The notes: generated by a model from the letters alone, not told the origin. A stretch of 64,000 bases of DNA from Anaerolineaceae bacterium (GCA_028714615.1 JAQTMA010000002.1:12921-76920), one strand, 5' to 3'; positions 34,347 to 43,231 are shown, numbered from the stretch's first letter. Translations and numbers: made by a program.

Positions 34347-36729
34347 ATACAGATTCTGCTATCTTCAATTTTACTGAAACTGTCGTCCCATTGCCTGGCT
34401 CTGAGGTTATGTTCAATTTGGCACCGATCATTGTGGCTCTTTCTTTCATATTGAGGAACCCAAAATGTACTCCATCCACCTGTCCCTGGCCATCGCTCGA
34501 AAGCCCTATGCCATCGTCTTCAATCGTGAGTTCCAGGATACCGTCGTCCTTTCGTGCAGATACAATCACCTGGTCTGCCTGAGAATGTTTCAGTACGTTG
34601 AATAGCGATTCTTGAACGATCCTATAAACAGAAGTGGCCTGTTCATCAGGCAGCTTGATCTCCTCTTTGAGGCTATTTCGCCAATGGATTAAGAGATCTT
34701 CTCCGGCTATTTTCTTCATATCATTGATCATGTCATTGAGTGCGTTCAACAGTCCCTGGTCCAACAAGCTGGGCCGCTGTGCTTTAATGGTTTGCCTTAG
34801 CATCGTAATCGCCCCGTCTACAAGGTTAGAAACCTCCGGGTCCAATTGGTTTAAACGTTGCTTTACCAAGAAAAGGTTCTGCAACACCGAGTCGTGCAAA
34901 TCACGAGCAACCTTTTTTCGTTGTTCTTCATCCGAGCGCACCAATTGTTGGGTTAAACCCCTGAGCGCTTCGACAAGAATGATGTTCGAAATGGATAATG
35001 CCGCCTGCTGTCCCACCGTTCCCACGATTTGGAGATCCTGGTTCGAATATATATCCCCTACCGTGCGGTCTCCTAAAATTAGGACGCCATATAAGGTGTC
35101 GCGATAAAAGATGGGTACAAAGAGTTGGGCCCAATTAAATCGCATCCAGCGCTCATCGATACCAGGGCTTGCCAAACTCCATAAATTTTGGGCGAGAATT
35201 GGCTTTTGGTTTGCGGACAATAACCCACATACCGCATCAGTCTGCGGAATGGAAAAGGTACCATCATCGGATCGCTGGAGCTCCAGGGTATTCCCTTCCA
35301 ACAGCAAAAGGGCGCTCTTCTCAATCTTCATTTCTGCTGGAAGTTCGCGGATCAACAAGTTAATGAAGGCAGGCCGATCAATGGTTTGCGCCAGACGGTT
35401 CGATAAATCGGAGGTGACAGAAGTATAGTCATAATAGCCTCCATATAATATTCGGTCCACCTGGATTTGAATCTTTTTCTGAAAGATGGTGGATGGAAGA
35501 GTAACCAGTACGCAGAAAATGCTTCCCGCAATCGCTACCTGAGAAGGCAGCTTGAATGGGATAGATATCAAACTCAATACGGTCATCGAAGTAAACAAGA
35601 TGCCCAGAGTCATGATAAATAGGACAATAGACCGATTAATAATGAAATCAATTTTCAACAGCTTGCGCTGGTAGATGACATATCCATAAGCAATTGGAAC
35701 CAATATCATGAAGAGGAGACTGATATTCTTGGGAACCAGGACGAATCCACTGTTGCGACCAAATACCAGGTCCGGTAATTCGCTAAACAAGAAAAAGGGG
35801 AGAAAACCGGTCAGGGTTCCCAGGAAAATAATCCCGGTCTGCCTCTTGACATCTTTATCCTGAATGAAAAAGCGGTTTTTCAACAATAAACCAATGCTTG
35901 CCAGGCAGGAAAGGTAGAACGGGTAGTTTATTGCCTGGGCGGTAATGGTTGTTCGCGGGTATTCTTGATGGATCCCCAGGTATGTTTGCTGGGCGAGATA
36001 GGAGGTTGCTAATACCAGGGATAAACCGAATAATCCCCATAGGATGAAATTGCGGATGCGGTTCGAAAAGGTGGGAACAGGAAAATACAGGTGGGCGGCG
36101 GTGGTAATGAAGATTGAAGCAGAAAACATAAGCATCGTCCACTCTGGCGCTAACCAAACGCAACCGATATACCCCGGCCCTGTGGTCGTAATCGCGACGC
36201 CCGCCAATACCCAGACGATCGCCACCAAGCGGGCTCGAATATCGGCGGGGCGAGAAAAGAACAAGAGAATCAACCCTAACGCGTAGATCAAAAGGGAGAG
36301 CAGTTCAATCGGGATAATATTGACCAGGTAGTCGAGGTGATCTGCATAACTACCGACATGAAGGGGAATGGTGAGGGTCTGATGACCACGCTGGACTACA
36401 TACACTTCAACGTCCCCAGGCTTTTTGGGCAGATGGACAGGGTTATTTAAATTCTTGATCGCGCGCCCGTCAATCGTGACGACGATATCCCCCACCTGAA
36501 GCCCTGCCTTCACGCCGGGTCCGCCCGGATTAAGGTTGCGAATGATGGCAGTATTCAGAGCTTGATCGTCATAATCCAACCAAACCCCGGTAACCGGCAC
36601 ATAGACATAATACGCTGCATTATAAAAAACGATCAGGCTGAAAGTTAATAAGGTGAAGATCGCTTGAAAACCGGTTCCTTTTACAAAGGTGAGGATTTTA
36701 GGATAACTCGGTTTTGACGTCATGTTCAT
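34345..36729 (-). CDS. ComP-like membrane histidine kinase with PDZ domain
   Basis: A 794-aa sensor kinase. After a first membrane helix (about 15-40) comes an extracytoplasmic PDZ domain (GGPGVKAGLQVGDIVVTIDG, about 70-90), then about nine more membrane helices up to about residue 420. A GAF-like region (about 450-585) follows, then HisKA_3 with ARDLHDSVLQ (His about 612) and HATPase_c (LFNVLKHSQA, EDDGIGL, PGNGTTV). Length, many helices and HisKA_3 type match Bacillus ComP, the ComX pheromone receptor. ATG 36729 has GAGGTG upstream and overlaps the ComQ-like gene by 32 bp, so the two are translated together. Its partner is most likely the LuxR-type regulator at 38.2 kb. Confidence 0.8.
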   Translation of the reverse strand: MNMTSKPSYPKILTFVKGTGFQAIFTLLTFSLIVFYNAAYYVYVPVTGVWLDYDDQALNTAIIRNLNPGGPGVKAGLQVGDIVVTIDGRAIKNLNNPVHLPKKPGDVEVYVVQRGHQTLTIPLHVGSYADHLDYLVNIIPIELLSLLIYALGLILLFFSRPADIRARLVAIVWVLAGVAITTTGPGYIGCVWLAPEWTMLMFSASIFITTAAHLYFPVPTFSNRIRNFILWGLFGLSLVLATSYLAQQTYLGIHQEYPRTTITAQAINYPFYLSCLASIGLLLKNRFFIQDKDVKRQTGIIFLGTLTGFLPFFLFSELPDLVFGRNSGFVLVPKNISLLFMILVPIAYGYVIYQRKLLKIDFIINRSIVLFIMTLGILFTSMTVLSLISIPFKLPSQVAIAGSIFCVLVTLPSTIFQKKIQIQVDRILYGGYYDYTSVTSDLSNRLAQTIDRPAFINLLIRELPAEMKIEKSALLLLEGNTLELQRSDDGTFSIPQTDAVCGLLSANQKPILAQNLWSLASPGIDERWMRFNWAQLFVPIFYRDTLYGVLILGDRTVGDIYSNQDLQIVGTVGQQAALSISNIILVEALRGLTQQLVRSDEEQRKKVARDLHDSVLQNLFLVKQRLNQLDPEVSNLVDGAITMLRQTIKAQRPSLLDQGLLNALNDMINDMKKIAGEDLLIHWRNSLKEEIKLPDEQATSVYRIVQESLFNVLKHSQADQVIVSARKDDGILELTIEDDGIGLSSDGQGQVDGVHFGFLNMKERATMIGAKLNITSEPGNGTTVSVKLKIAESV

Positions 36730-37672
36730 CGATCACCTCATTGGGAACTGAGGGGATTTGTTCCAGGAGAAGGGAGGGGATCTTTTCCAAGATGGTGACT
36801 TCTCGGGATCGGCCAAGAGGGCCAAGGCTGTCCAGGGCGCGGGACTTCCATTGGATTAAGAGCGATGATAAGGCATCGATCACGCCTGTCTTTTGTAACA
36901 AATCGCTCCATTCAGCTTGAGAACTTACCTGGGGGAAAACAATATTTTCTTCCCCGACCATCATTAAATATAAGAGCAGGGGTAAGGTAACCTCCCAATG
37001 GATAGCCTCTTGCGAATGGTTGAAGGCATCCCGGCAGTCATCTAAAAGTTGAAGGATCACCCCAAGGGCGGTCCCATAATCCGCCAATGCATCGGCGATT
37101 ATTCCATCAGATCTACCCGCCGCAGCGCCAGCCTCGGTAGCTGCTCGGAACACGCTGCCCGATTTAAGTATGACAATTTCCCAATAATTATGTAGATATT
37201 CTTCGACCGGTAAACAGTTTTGCATCAAATCCCGGTGCTGTCCGTGGGCAGCATCAAAACCATAACCGGAGAAAATCCCGACAATTTGACTCGCTGTGCC
37301 GGCGTCCTGGACTGAGGTTAGCGTATGAAAGGCGGTAAATATAAGGCTTGTCGCCAGATTTGTTGCTACCTGGGGAGAAGATAAAATGCGATCTTGCATT
37401 AATTCTCTATCCTCGACATTATCCAATACTTCCGAAGCAAGAAAAAGAGAAACCCAGGCAGAGGCCAGAAGAATACCATCCTCTGCGGAACCACCCGCAG
37501 CCTGGCAGGCAATCACCGGCAGTGCAATTTGCCAGGCGGGCATATTTTGAATACGGTGCTCCAGTAATTGGTTGTAATCCGAAAATGTCGACGATAGCTC
37601 GGTGGACCGAATTTTATGGATCACGGGATCAGAGTATTCGTGGAGTAACGGGTCCCATTCGAGATTATTCAT
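36698..37672 (-). CDS. ComQ-like polyprenyl-synthase-family protein
   Basis: A 324-aa all-alpha isoprenoid synthase-like protein. The first Asp-rich motif is DNVED (about residue 82), GQHRDL is at about 143-148 and the second Asp-rich motif is DDCRD (about 208-212). These are the divergent motifs seen in ComQ rather than the strict DDxxD pair of chain-elongating synthases. ComQ of Bacillus attaches a farnesyl or geranyl group to a Trp of ComX. Overlap with a PDZ sensor-kinase gene and a small Trp-ended gene 170 bp upstream support that role. An ordinary terpenoid or polyprenyl synthase would be the alternative. Confidence 0.7.
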   Translation of the reverse strand: MNNLEWDPLLHEYSDPVIHKIRSTELSSTFSDYNQLLEHRIQNMPAWQIALPVIACQAAGGSAEDGILLASAWVSLFLASEVLDNVEDRELMQDRILSSPQVATNLATSLIFTAFHTLTSVQDAGTASQIVGIFSGYGFDAAHGQHRDLMQNCLPVEEYLHNYWEIVILKSGSVFRAATEAGAAAGRSDGIIADALADYGTALGVILQLLDDCRDAFNHSQEAIHWEVTLPLLLYLMMVGEENIVFPQVSSQAEWSDLLQKTGVIDALSSLLIQWKSRALDSLGPLGRSREVTILEKIPSLLLEQIPSVPNEVIDEHDVKTELS

Positions 37673-37842
37673 GAGGATTTCCCCTTAAAAATCAAGAGGC
37701 TCGCCTACCATTTGGTTTATACCCCCCGATTTGTACATACAATAGGAACACGAACAATCAGGTATATGCCTGTTTACCAGATTGGATGAAATCACGAAGA
37801 CCCCAAGAGGGTCGACGATCCGATTAATCCACCAACTGTAGA

Positions 37843-38010
37843 TTACCAGCTACATTTTACCGGAGTGGCCGAGACTAGATTAACCACGGTGAGTGAAACA
37901 AGCACAGCCGATGAGGATGCAAGAGTTTGCATCACTCGCTTGTCTTTCACTACCTTCTTGCACGATAGGCTGCAAGCCTTTGCCAATTCTGAAACCTTAT
38001 TTTTATCCAT
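37843..38010 (-). CDS. Candidate ComX-like pheromone precursor (55 aa, C-terminal Trp)
   Basis: A short gene with a very strong start: AGGAGG four bases before ATG 38010, ending at TAA 37843-37845. The 55-aa product has a polar Lys/Cys-containing N-terminal half, a hydrophobic stretch (SSAVLVSLTVVNLV, about 33-46), a possible signal-peptidase-like site VSA, and the C-terminus TPVKCSW with Trp last. Bacillus ComX precursors are about 55 aa and carry the prenylated Trp at or near the C-terminus. It lies just upstream of the ComQ-like gene and behind a promoter with two regulatory boxes. It is too short for a family match by eye; context carries the call. The hydrophobic segment differs from Bacillus ComX. 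Confidence 0.65.
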   Translation of the reverse strand: MDKNKVSELAKACSLSCKKVVKDKRVMQTLASSSAVLVSLTVVNLVSATPVKCSW

Positions 38011-38072
38011 ATTCCCTCCTGCTACAGGTAAAATATTTTTACAAGAAAGGCCTCTTGTAACGAATATTATTC

Positions 38073-38100
38073 ATTGTAGATAATTTATATCGAGTTACAA
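38073..38100 (-). promoter_or_regulatory. Predicted promoter of the comX-like gene
   Basis: On the minus strand TTGTAA (38100-38095), a 16-bp spacer and TACAAT (38078-38073) form a promoter that would start near 38066, about 56 bases before the ATG. Two GGGACA-type boxes end 23 bp upstream of the -10, centred near -42.5 and -65.5 from the predicted start. This is the usual place for a response-regulator activator. Confidence 0.65.
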
Positions 38101-38101
38101 A

Positions 38102-38138
38102 GGGACACATATCCCGTCCAATACGGGACAAATGTCCC
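38102..38138. promoter_or_regulatory. Two tandem GGGACA-N2-TGTCCC boxes at the comX-like promoter
   Basis: Sites at 38102-38115 (GGGACA ca TATCCC) and 38125-38138 (GGGACA aa TGTCCC, a perfect palindrome) are 23 bp apart centre to centre. Motif, spacing and distance to the -10 box (23 bp) are the same as in the array at 14900-14959. I saw no other copies in the window. Confidence 0.75.
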
Positions 38139-38165
38139 GCGGATTTTCCATCTGGCCCCGATATC

Positions 38166-38810
38166 CTAATGTCTCGGAATCAAGCCTAATTCACGCGCCT
38201 TATTAATGGCAGCAACGCGGGGAGAAAACCCCTCGGCTTTGTCCACAGCCAGTTTGTCGCAGATGATCACGAGAACGTTCCGTACCCTTTTTTCGGTTAC
38301 CCCCAGATTGCTCGCAATAATATCGGTAGCCAAACCCTGGGAAAGTAGATGAAGCACCGATAGTTCCCTTGGTGTCAGCTTGTCTATATCATATTCCACG
38401 AATTTGTCGGCCACCCCAGGCGAGAAAAACTTGCGGCCCATGCAAAGTGCCCGAATCGCTTGTGGGATGTTTAGCGAGAAATCATCGGACTTGAGCATGT
38501 ACCCGCTGGCTCCCGCTTTAACCAGTTCGCGCACCCAAAGACCGTCATCGTAACCGGTCAATACCAAGATTTTCACGTTTGGGAACTGTTCGTGGAGGGT
38601 TCTTACAGAAGAAATCGGATTAAAGGAATCCCCTGACATTCCTAAATCGACGATGGCAATGTCGGGATTATGGTCTTTGACCAAATTTAGCAATTGCGAT
38701 CCGTGGTTGGATGTGGCTACCAACTGGATATCCGAATACTCATTAAGCAGGTCGGAAAGAGCCCTTAGGATCAGGTGATGATCGTCAACGGCAATTACCC
38801 GGATCGTCAT
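38166..38810 (-). CDS. LuxR/NarL-family response regulator (ComA-like)
   Basis: A 214-aa protein. I start at ATG 38810 (GAGG five bases upstream); a GTG at 38816 is also possible. The receiver domain has the acidic pair in VIAVDDHH, phospho-Asp in DIAIVDLGM and Lys in MLKSDD. The C-terminal LuxR helix-turn-helix begins LTPRELSVLHLLSQGLATD and includes IASNLGVTEKRVRNVL. It is the likely partner of the HisKA_3 kinase downstream. Its gene ends just before the tandem boxes that precede the comX-like gene, giving the gene order A-X-Q-P rather than the Bacillus Q-X-P-A. Confidence 0.85.
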   Translation of the reverse strand: MTIRVIAVDDHHLILRALSDLLNEYSDIQLVATSNHGSQLLNLVKDHNPDIAIVDLGMSGDSFNPISSVRTLHEQFPNVKILVLTGYDDGLWVRELVKAGASGYMLKSDDFSLNIPQAIRALCMGRKFFSPGVADKFVEYDIDKLTPRELSVLHLLSQGLATDIIASNLGVTEKRVRNVLVIICDKLAVDKAEGFSPRVAAINKARELGLIPRH

Positions 38811-39372
38811 ATGCACCTCAACTTCATCAGCGGTAAATACTGAGAAAGGGAGTTCAACTGGGCAGCCATAGAACTATTGCTTCGTATGATTATTACTATT
38901 AGGAGGAGCGATCATATTCTTGAGTTCAAATACCCCCCGTCGGTGTCATCCCGGATAAATGCAATTCTATTTTACCCATAATATCATATTTTGGATAATT
39001 GGCAATGACCAACAATAGGCATTGTGAGGCAAGGTTTTGCTTTTGAAGACCTCTTATTCGCCAATCACAGGGAGATAAGATGGGAATATCTTGACGCACA
39101 AGCGCTTGACACAGCCAATAGGGCACCTATGCATATATATCTTGACCAATCCCTCCTGGCTCGGTGTGTGCTTTTTATACCCAAAAAGAGTGTGGGAAAA
39201 TAATTATTCAACACCATTTTTCGGCATTATACCCCTTGAATCAGGGTGCCTCGAGACGGTATGAGGGTGGAAATATTCAATCAAAGCTGATATCAGATTC
39301 AGTTTCTCGATTGCGATCGCGCGCTGGATATTCTATGTGGCTTTGAAGATTTGGACTTTTGATGTGACTATT
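38811..39372. other. Intergenic region between defence operon and response regulator
   Basis: About 560 AT-rich bases lie between the end of the kinase/TPR gene and the response-regulator start. I see no gene, no GGGACA box and no convincing terminator. The promoter for the response regulator must lie here, but no match is good enough to name. Confidence 0.4.
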
Positions 39373-40947
39373 TCATCCGCTTTCCAGAAAGTCCTTTATT
39401 CGTTCTGAATAAACCCGGTCCCGATCTGCCTTCTGCAAGCGTTCCAAATACCCTTGTGCAATTCGACGATCCCCAGTAATGAAATGGTAACGCGTTAGTT
39501 CGAACAGGCTGAGCAAATCCCATGGGTCCAATACTAGCGCCTGATTGTAATAAGATAGCCCAGCACGAATATCGCCCTGAGCCATATGTGCCCAGCCAAG
39601 TTTACTTAGCACAACTGCTCTGTCGGGAAATTGCCGATGAACTAACTCTAGAAGTGTAATAGCTTTACGATACCGCCCATCCAAACCATAAGCGGCAGCC
39701 AGACGGAAACGAAAATAATTGTTATCCGGCTCAATATCGGTCAGTTGTTCGTAAACAACAATTGCTTTTCGATAGTGCTTGGCATCTGTGTATAGCTTGC
39801 CAAGCCGTTGCAATACATCAGCAAATTGGTCAGCACGTCCGGGATAAGTACCTTGATAAGCAGCAAGAAGCTTCTCATAAGTCTCAACCGCCTGGCGTTG
39901 GTATCCCAGTTTGAGCTGAATACTTCCTAATAGCCGAAGGTATGTTGGGTGCCCGCCGCTGCGGTTTACACTGATTTCGGCTGCTTTCAATGCACCATGC
40001 AAATTATTCTCGCCGAGATAACGTTTGGCTTCTTCCAAATAAAACAGCGGCGAGGATGAATCCATGCGAAAACCAACCCGAGATGGTTCACGTCGTTCAC
40101 TGGTTCGCTCAATAGGCGCAGAATGCAATTCGGTGAATGCGAGATCAACATCCGCCGCCATTGCGCCAACATTGCGATACCTTTCTTCTGGTTTGCGAGC
40201 CATGGCGCGCTGGATAATTTGCTCTAAGACAAGTGGAATGTCTGGATTAATTTCACGCGGACGTTGAACGATCCGGCCAGCTAATAATTCATAGGGCGAT
40301 TTGTACGGCATCTGCCCGGTGACCATCTCATAGAGCACAACTCCGAGTGAATATACGTCAGAGACTAGACTGCGGTGCTCATCAAAAGCAACTTCAGGAG
40401 CCCAGTAAGGCTCAGTACCCTGTCGCTTTGTCCAGACCAAAACATCTTCCAGTCGGCGGGAAGTGCCAAAATCAACCAACTTGGCTTGCCCTTCTCGATT
40501 GATGAGAATATTCTGCGGTTTGATATCTCCATGCACAACAGAGCCGCTATGCAAGGCCGATAAGCCATCCAATATCTGGCGCGTCCAAATCAGGATCTGT
40601 TCAAAAGAGAGTGGACGCTGTGGCCCCACACCATCCAAATAGTGGGCCAGACTATACCCATCTACCAGTTCCATTTCAATCACAAACCATCCACTGATTG
40701 TCAGAACATCATAGATTTTGACTACATTGGGATGGTTGAACATGCGCACCAGGTCTGTTTCCTGGCGCAAACTCGCTTCTCCGAGTTCTTGGTCATGTGG
40801 GATTTTGAGTGCAACCAGTTCATTATCTTTCAGACGGCGGGCTTTCCAGACAACACCAAAAGAACCATGCCCAAGTTCATCCACGATTTCATACCGATCG
40901 CCGAGGATTTCGCCGCGATGGCCCAGGAAAGCCAGAAATGATGTCAT
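39373..40947 (-). CDS. Ser/Thr protein kinase with C-terminal TPR-like repeats
   Basis: A 524-aa protein. Residues about 10-275 are a Hanks-type kinase: Gly loop GHGSFGVVW, VAIK-type Lys in LVALKI, catalytic loop HGDIKPQN (about 136-143), DFG (about 156) and APE in PYWAPE. HGD instead of HRD is common in bacterial kinases. The rest (about 300-520) holds several TPR-like helical pairs (YLRLLGSIQLKLGYQRQAVETY and similar). There is no membrane helix, so it acts in the cytoplasm. It is the last gene of the methylase/HerA operon (ATGA overlap with the previous gene). Kinases of this kind occur in Pgl (PglW) and other methylation-linked defence systems. Confidence 0.85.
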   Translation of the reverse strand: MTSFLAFLGHRGEILGDRYEIVDELGHGSFGVVWKARRLKDNELVALKIPHDQELGEASLRQETDLVRMFNHPNVVKIYDVLTISGWFVIEMELVDGYSLAHYLDGVGPQRPLSFEQILIWTRQILDGLSALHSGSVVHGDIKPQNILINREGQAKLVDFGTSRRLEDVLVWTKRQGTEPYWAPEVAFDEHRSLVSDVYSLGVVLYEMVTGQMPYKSPYELLAGRIVQRPREINPDIPLVLEQIIQRAMARKPEERYRNVGAMAADVDLAFTELHSAPIERTSERREPSRVGFRMDSSSPLFYLEEAKRYLGENNLHGALKAAEISVNRSGGHPTYLRLLGSIQLKLGYQRQAVETYEKLLAAYQGTYPGRADQFADVLQRLGKLYTDAKHYRKAIVVYEQLTDIEPDNNYFRFRLAAAYGLDGRYRKAITLLELVHRQFPDRAVVLSKLGWAHMAQGDIRAGLSYYNQALVLDPWDLLSLFELTRYHFITGDRRIAQGYLERLQKADRDRVYSERIKDFLESG

Positions 40948-41549
40948 AACGACCAGGCTCCTTGCCTGTCTTCGAGGAGGAAAAGATCACTAATAATCAT
41001 CCCCCTTTGATTTCTGCGGCTAAATACACACTTTGCAATTGTCAAAGGACAGTTCGGCGGAGGCACCTGGACACCATTGCGAACAAACCCATGCTGGTAT
41101 GTGCTGCGTTGATCACGTAAGTTTTGAGGTGATGTCCCAGATCGTAGCCAGTAAATTAAGAAACAGTGTTGCAAGCTACCACTAGATCGCAGGCTGGTTA
41201 TGGCAAGGTTTTCAATTTTGCGACGCAGTTGAACCTCATCATTTTTAGTCTGGAAACGTTCAAACTCGAAAGCTACAACTGGTGAATTCGTTTGCCGATC
41301 TACCCATAAAACATCGGCGCGCACCTCACCGAGAGCTGCCAGGCGAAGATCATTGGATGACGGCAGTGGACATTCAGCAATCCCCGAGAAACCAAGTTGC
41401 TGACCAACGCAGGCTAAGTAACTCAACATGTGGGAGTGAATCGCCACATCTGTGTCCTCCAGGCCATGTTGGGTCAACATGGGAAAAAACTCCCCCATAA
41501 CCCGCCGGCTGGCAAATTCTGCTTTCAAGCGATCAAACCACTCACTCAT
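40944..41549 (-). CDS. Nuclease-like protein of the defence operon
   Basis: I start this 201-aa protein at ATG 41549, which overlaps the HerA stop (ATGA) and has GGGGAGG just upstream. The middle carries RADVLWVDRQTNSPVVAFEFERFQ, split D-x(n)-ExE spacing (Glu about 91-93) like a PD-(D/E)XK nuclease core, followed by a basic helix (QLRRKIENLA). The third catalytic Lys is not obvious. The C-terminus is basic (AKCVFSRRNQRG). It is encoded between a HerA ATPase and a kinase, which suggests an effector or DNA-end-processing role. Only the fold-type suggestion, not activity, is supported. Confidence 0.45.
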   Translation of the reverse strand: MSEWFDRLKAEFASRRVMGEFFPMLTQHGLEDTDVAIHSHMLSYLACVGQQLGFSGIAECPLPSSNDLRLAALGEVRADVLWVDRQTNSPVVAFEFERFQTKNDEVQLRRKIENLAITSLRSSGSLQHCFLIYWLRSGTSPQNLRDQRSTYQHGFVRNGVQVPPPNCPLTIAKCVFSRRNQRGMIISDLFLLEDRQGAWSL

Positions 41550-43231
41550 TGGCCTCCCCAACGATTCAAGACATTCGGCGATTCTCCACCGTGTACTAAA
41601 GCTTTATATCCAACTCTAACAATCAGCGGCGCTAAAATAGCCCGTCCGGTGACTAACGCTTCACCTGTGGAGAGTGATGGAAGCTCATCCAGATCAGCCT
41701 GGGAGAAATAATCTGATGTTTTGCTGATGAAACGTTGATCATCAGGGTTCTTGATCCGCATGGCAATAATCGTATTACACTGACTGGTAACATCCGAATC
41801 TAGTTTTGATGGCCGTTGGCTGACAATGGCAAAACCCACTCCAAACTTGCGTCCTTCCGACGCAATGCGTTTGATAATGTTTTTACTGATCGAGTCCTGG
41901 CTGGTAGGGGCATAATTGTGTCCTTCTTCATACACAATAAACACCGGTCGAATCGGTTGACTTTTGTGGGCAGCAGCGCGCAGCAGTTCGCTAGAGATCA
42001 ATGCCACAATTATTTGGCGGGCACTATCGGAAAGTCCTTGTAAGTCAACGATAATTAGGCGACCAGCGCGGGATGTGCTTCCGCCAACCATTTCACGTAA
42101 ATCCGTCGGCTGTCCAACAGCCTTTGTATAAAAACTGCGTGCCTCATTGATTACCCGACGCAAACGAATCGCAGCAACCGCCGCACTTACACCTTTCAAC
42201 GCCGATGCTTCAGCAGTAGAGAGTTCATCCCACGCTCTTAGCGTATCCAGATCATCGGTCAGCAACGTGATTAGCGCTTGAATGTCACGCGGTTCGTTGA
42301 ATTTTCGTTTCCAATAGCGGATGGCAACATCGAGAACGCGCTGCTGAGGCTCACTCAGCCCAGGCAGAATGCCCACCAGATCATCCATTTCAAATTGGTC
42401 GAATTGCAGCGCCAGCCAATGATTCTTATCGGCATATTTATCATTAAAGCTTGGATCTTGTGGGGTATACACCTGGATTCCATCCCCTTGTTCCTGCAGC
42501 TTGACTAAAGCGCTCTGAATGCCATGCAAACTAGATATTTCCTGCTCATCTTGCAAGCGTTCTAAATGGGGGTTGAAATTCAGCTTGCCGCCGCGCAGTG
42601 CTTTCCCATACTCACCATGTGTATCGAACACCACTACCGACGCATTCATTGTGGCAACCAGGCGTTCAATAATTCGTCCCATCGTATAAGATTTACCTGC
42701 CCCAGTCATGGCTAGGACAGCCAGGTGTTCGGTGACCAATGTATTTACATCCAGGTAAATAGGCACGGTGCGATCCCCACGTTCATAACCTACCAGGTTC
42801 CCCAAGTGAATACTGGTGTCTTCGCTAAACTCGTAAAACTGGGTTAGAAACGCATAATCTACGCCATGCACTCTTGCGCCTGGGTCCAGCGGCCTGCGGG
42901 GCAGGCGGATTTCCCCCGTGTTTGGATCTTTGTAACCTACTAGCTCGATACGGCCATAAACTGTTTCACCCGAAAGACGAGTGGATGGGAGTAGTTCTAC
43001 TTCACTGATCCCCTCCCCCATGTTTTCGTTGAAGATAATGTTACTGCGTGAGAGAGCGGTAATCCGGCCTAAAACATCAGTACGATCTTCCCCTTTACGT
43101 TCAATATGTGAGATACGCACAAATTCACCTCGCCGGGCGCTATAACTATCGCGCAGCGCTACCGTGAGTTTATTAGGGTTACCAGTATTACCAATTAATT
43201 TCCCAATGTAAATATCTTCAGACATAGTCAC
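41546..43231 (-). CDS. HerA-family DNA-translocating ATPase
   Basis: A 561-aa HerA/FtsK-superfamily ATPase. It has an N-terminal HAS-barrel (about 1-130), Walker A MTGAGKSYTM (about 175-180), an insert with helices, Walker B FIVYEEGH (about 432) and the C-terminal sensor stretch AIVSQRPSKLDSDVTSQCNT. HerA forms hexamers that pump DNA, usually with NurA nuclease or, in defence systems, with SIR2 or DUF4297 effectors. The preceding gene encodes a NurA-like protein (4-bp overlap) and the following one a nuclease-like protein, so it is the motor of a DNA-processing module. Confidence 0.9.
   Translation of the reverse strand: MTMSEDIYIGKLIGNTGNPNKLTVALRDSYSARRGEFVRISHIERKGEDRTDVLGRITALSRSNIIFNENMGEGISEVELLPSTRLSGETVYGRIELVGYKDPNTGEIRLPRRPLDPGARVHGVDYAFLTQFYEFSEDTSIHLGNLVGYERGDRTVPIYLDVNTLVTEHLAVLAMTGAGKSYTMGRIIERLVATMNASVVVFDTHGEYGKALRGGKLNFNPHLERLQDEQEISSLHGIQSALVKLQEQGDGIQVYTPQDPSFNDKYADKNHWLALQFDQFEMDDLVGILPGLSEPQQRVLDVAIRYWKRKFNEPRDIQALITLLTDDLDTLRAWDELSTAEASALKGVSAAVAAIRLRRVINEARSFYTKAVGQPTDLREMVGGSTSRAGRLIIVDLQGLSDSARQIIVALISSELLRAAAHKSQPIRPVFIVYEEGHNYAPTSQDSISKNIIKRIASEGRKFGVGFAIVSQRPSKLDSDVTSQCNTIIAMRIKNPDDQRFISKTSDYFSQADLDELPSLSTGEALVTGRAILAPLIVRVGYKALVHGGESPNVLNRWGGQ

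Noticed and set aside
37865..38083. 72-codon plus-strand frame across the comX-like region
   Set aside because: It has no ribosome site and lies antisense to the minus-strand gene that has an ideal one plus a promoter.
38102..38138. Sites as true DosR or Bacillus ComA boxes
   Set aside because: The centre is AWWT-like rather than TWWA as in DosR, and the motif bears no resemblance to the ComA consensus. I report them only as sites for the local LuxR-type regulator.
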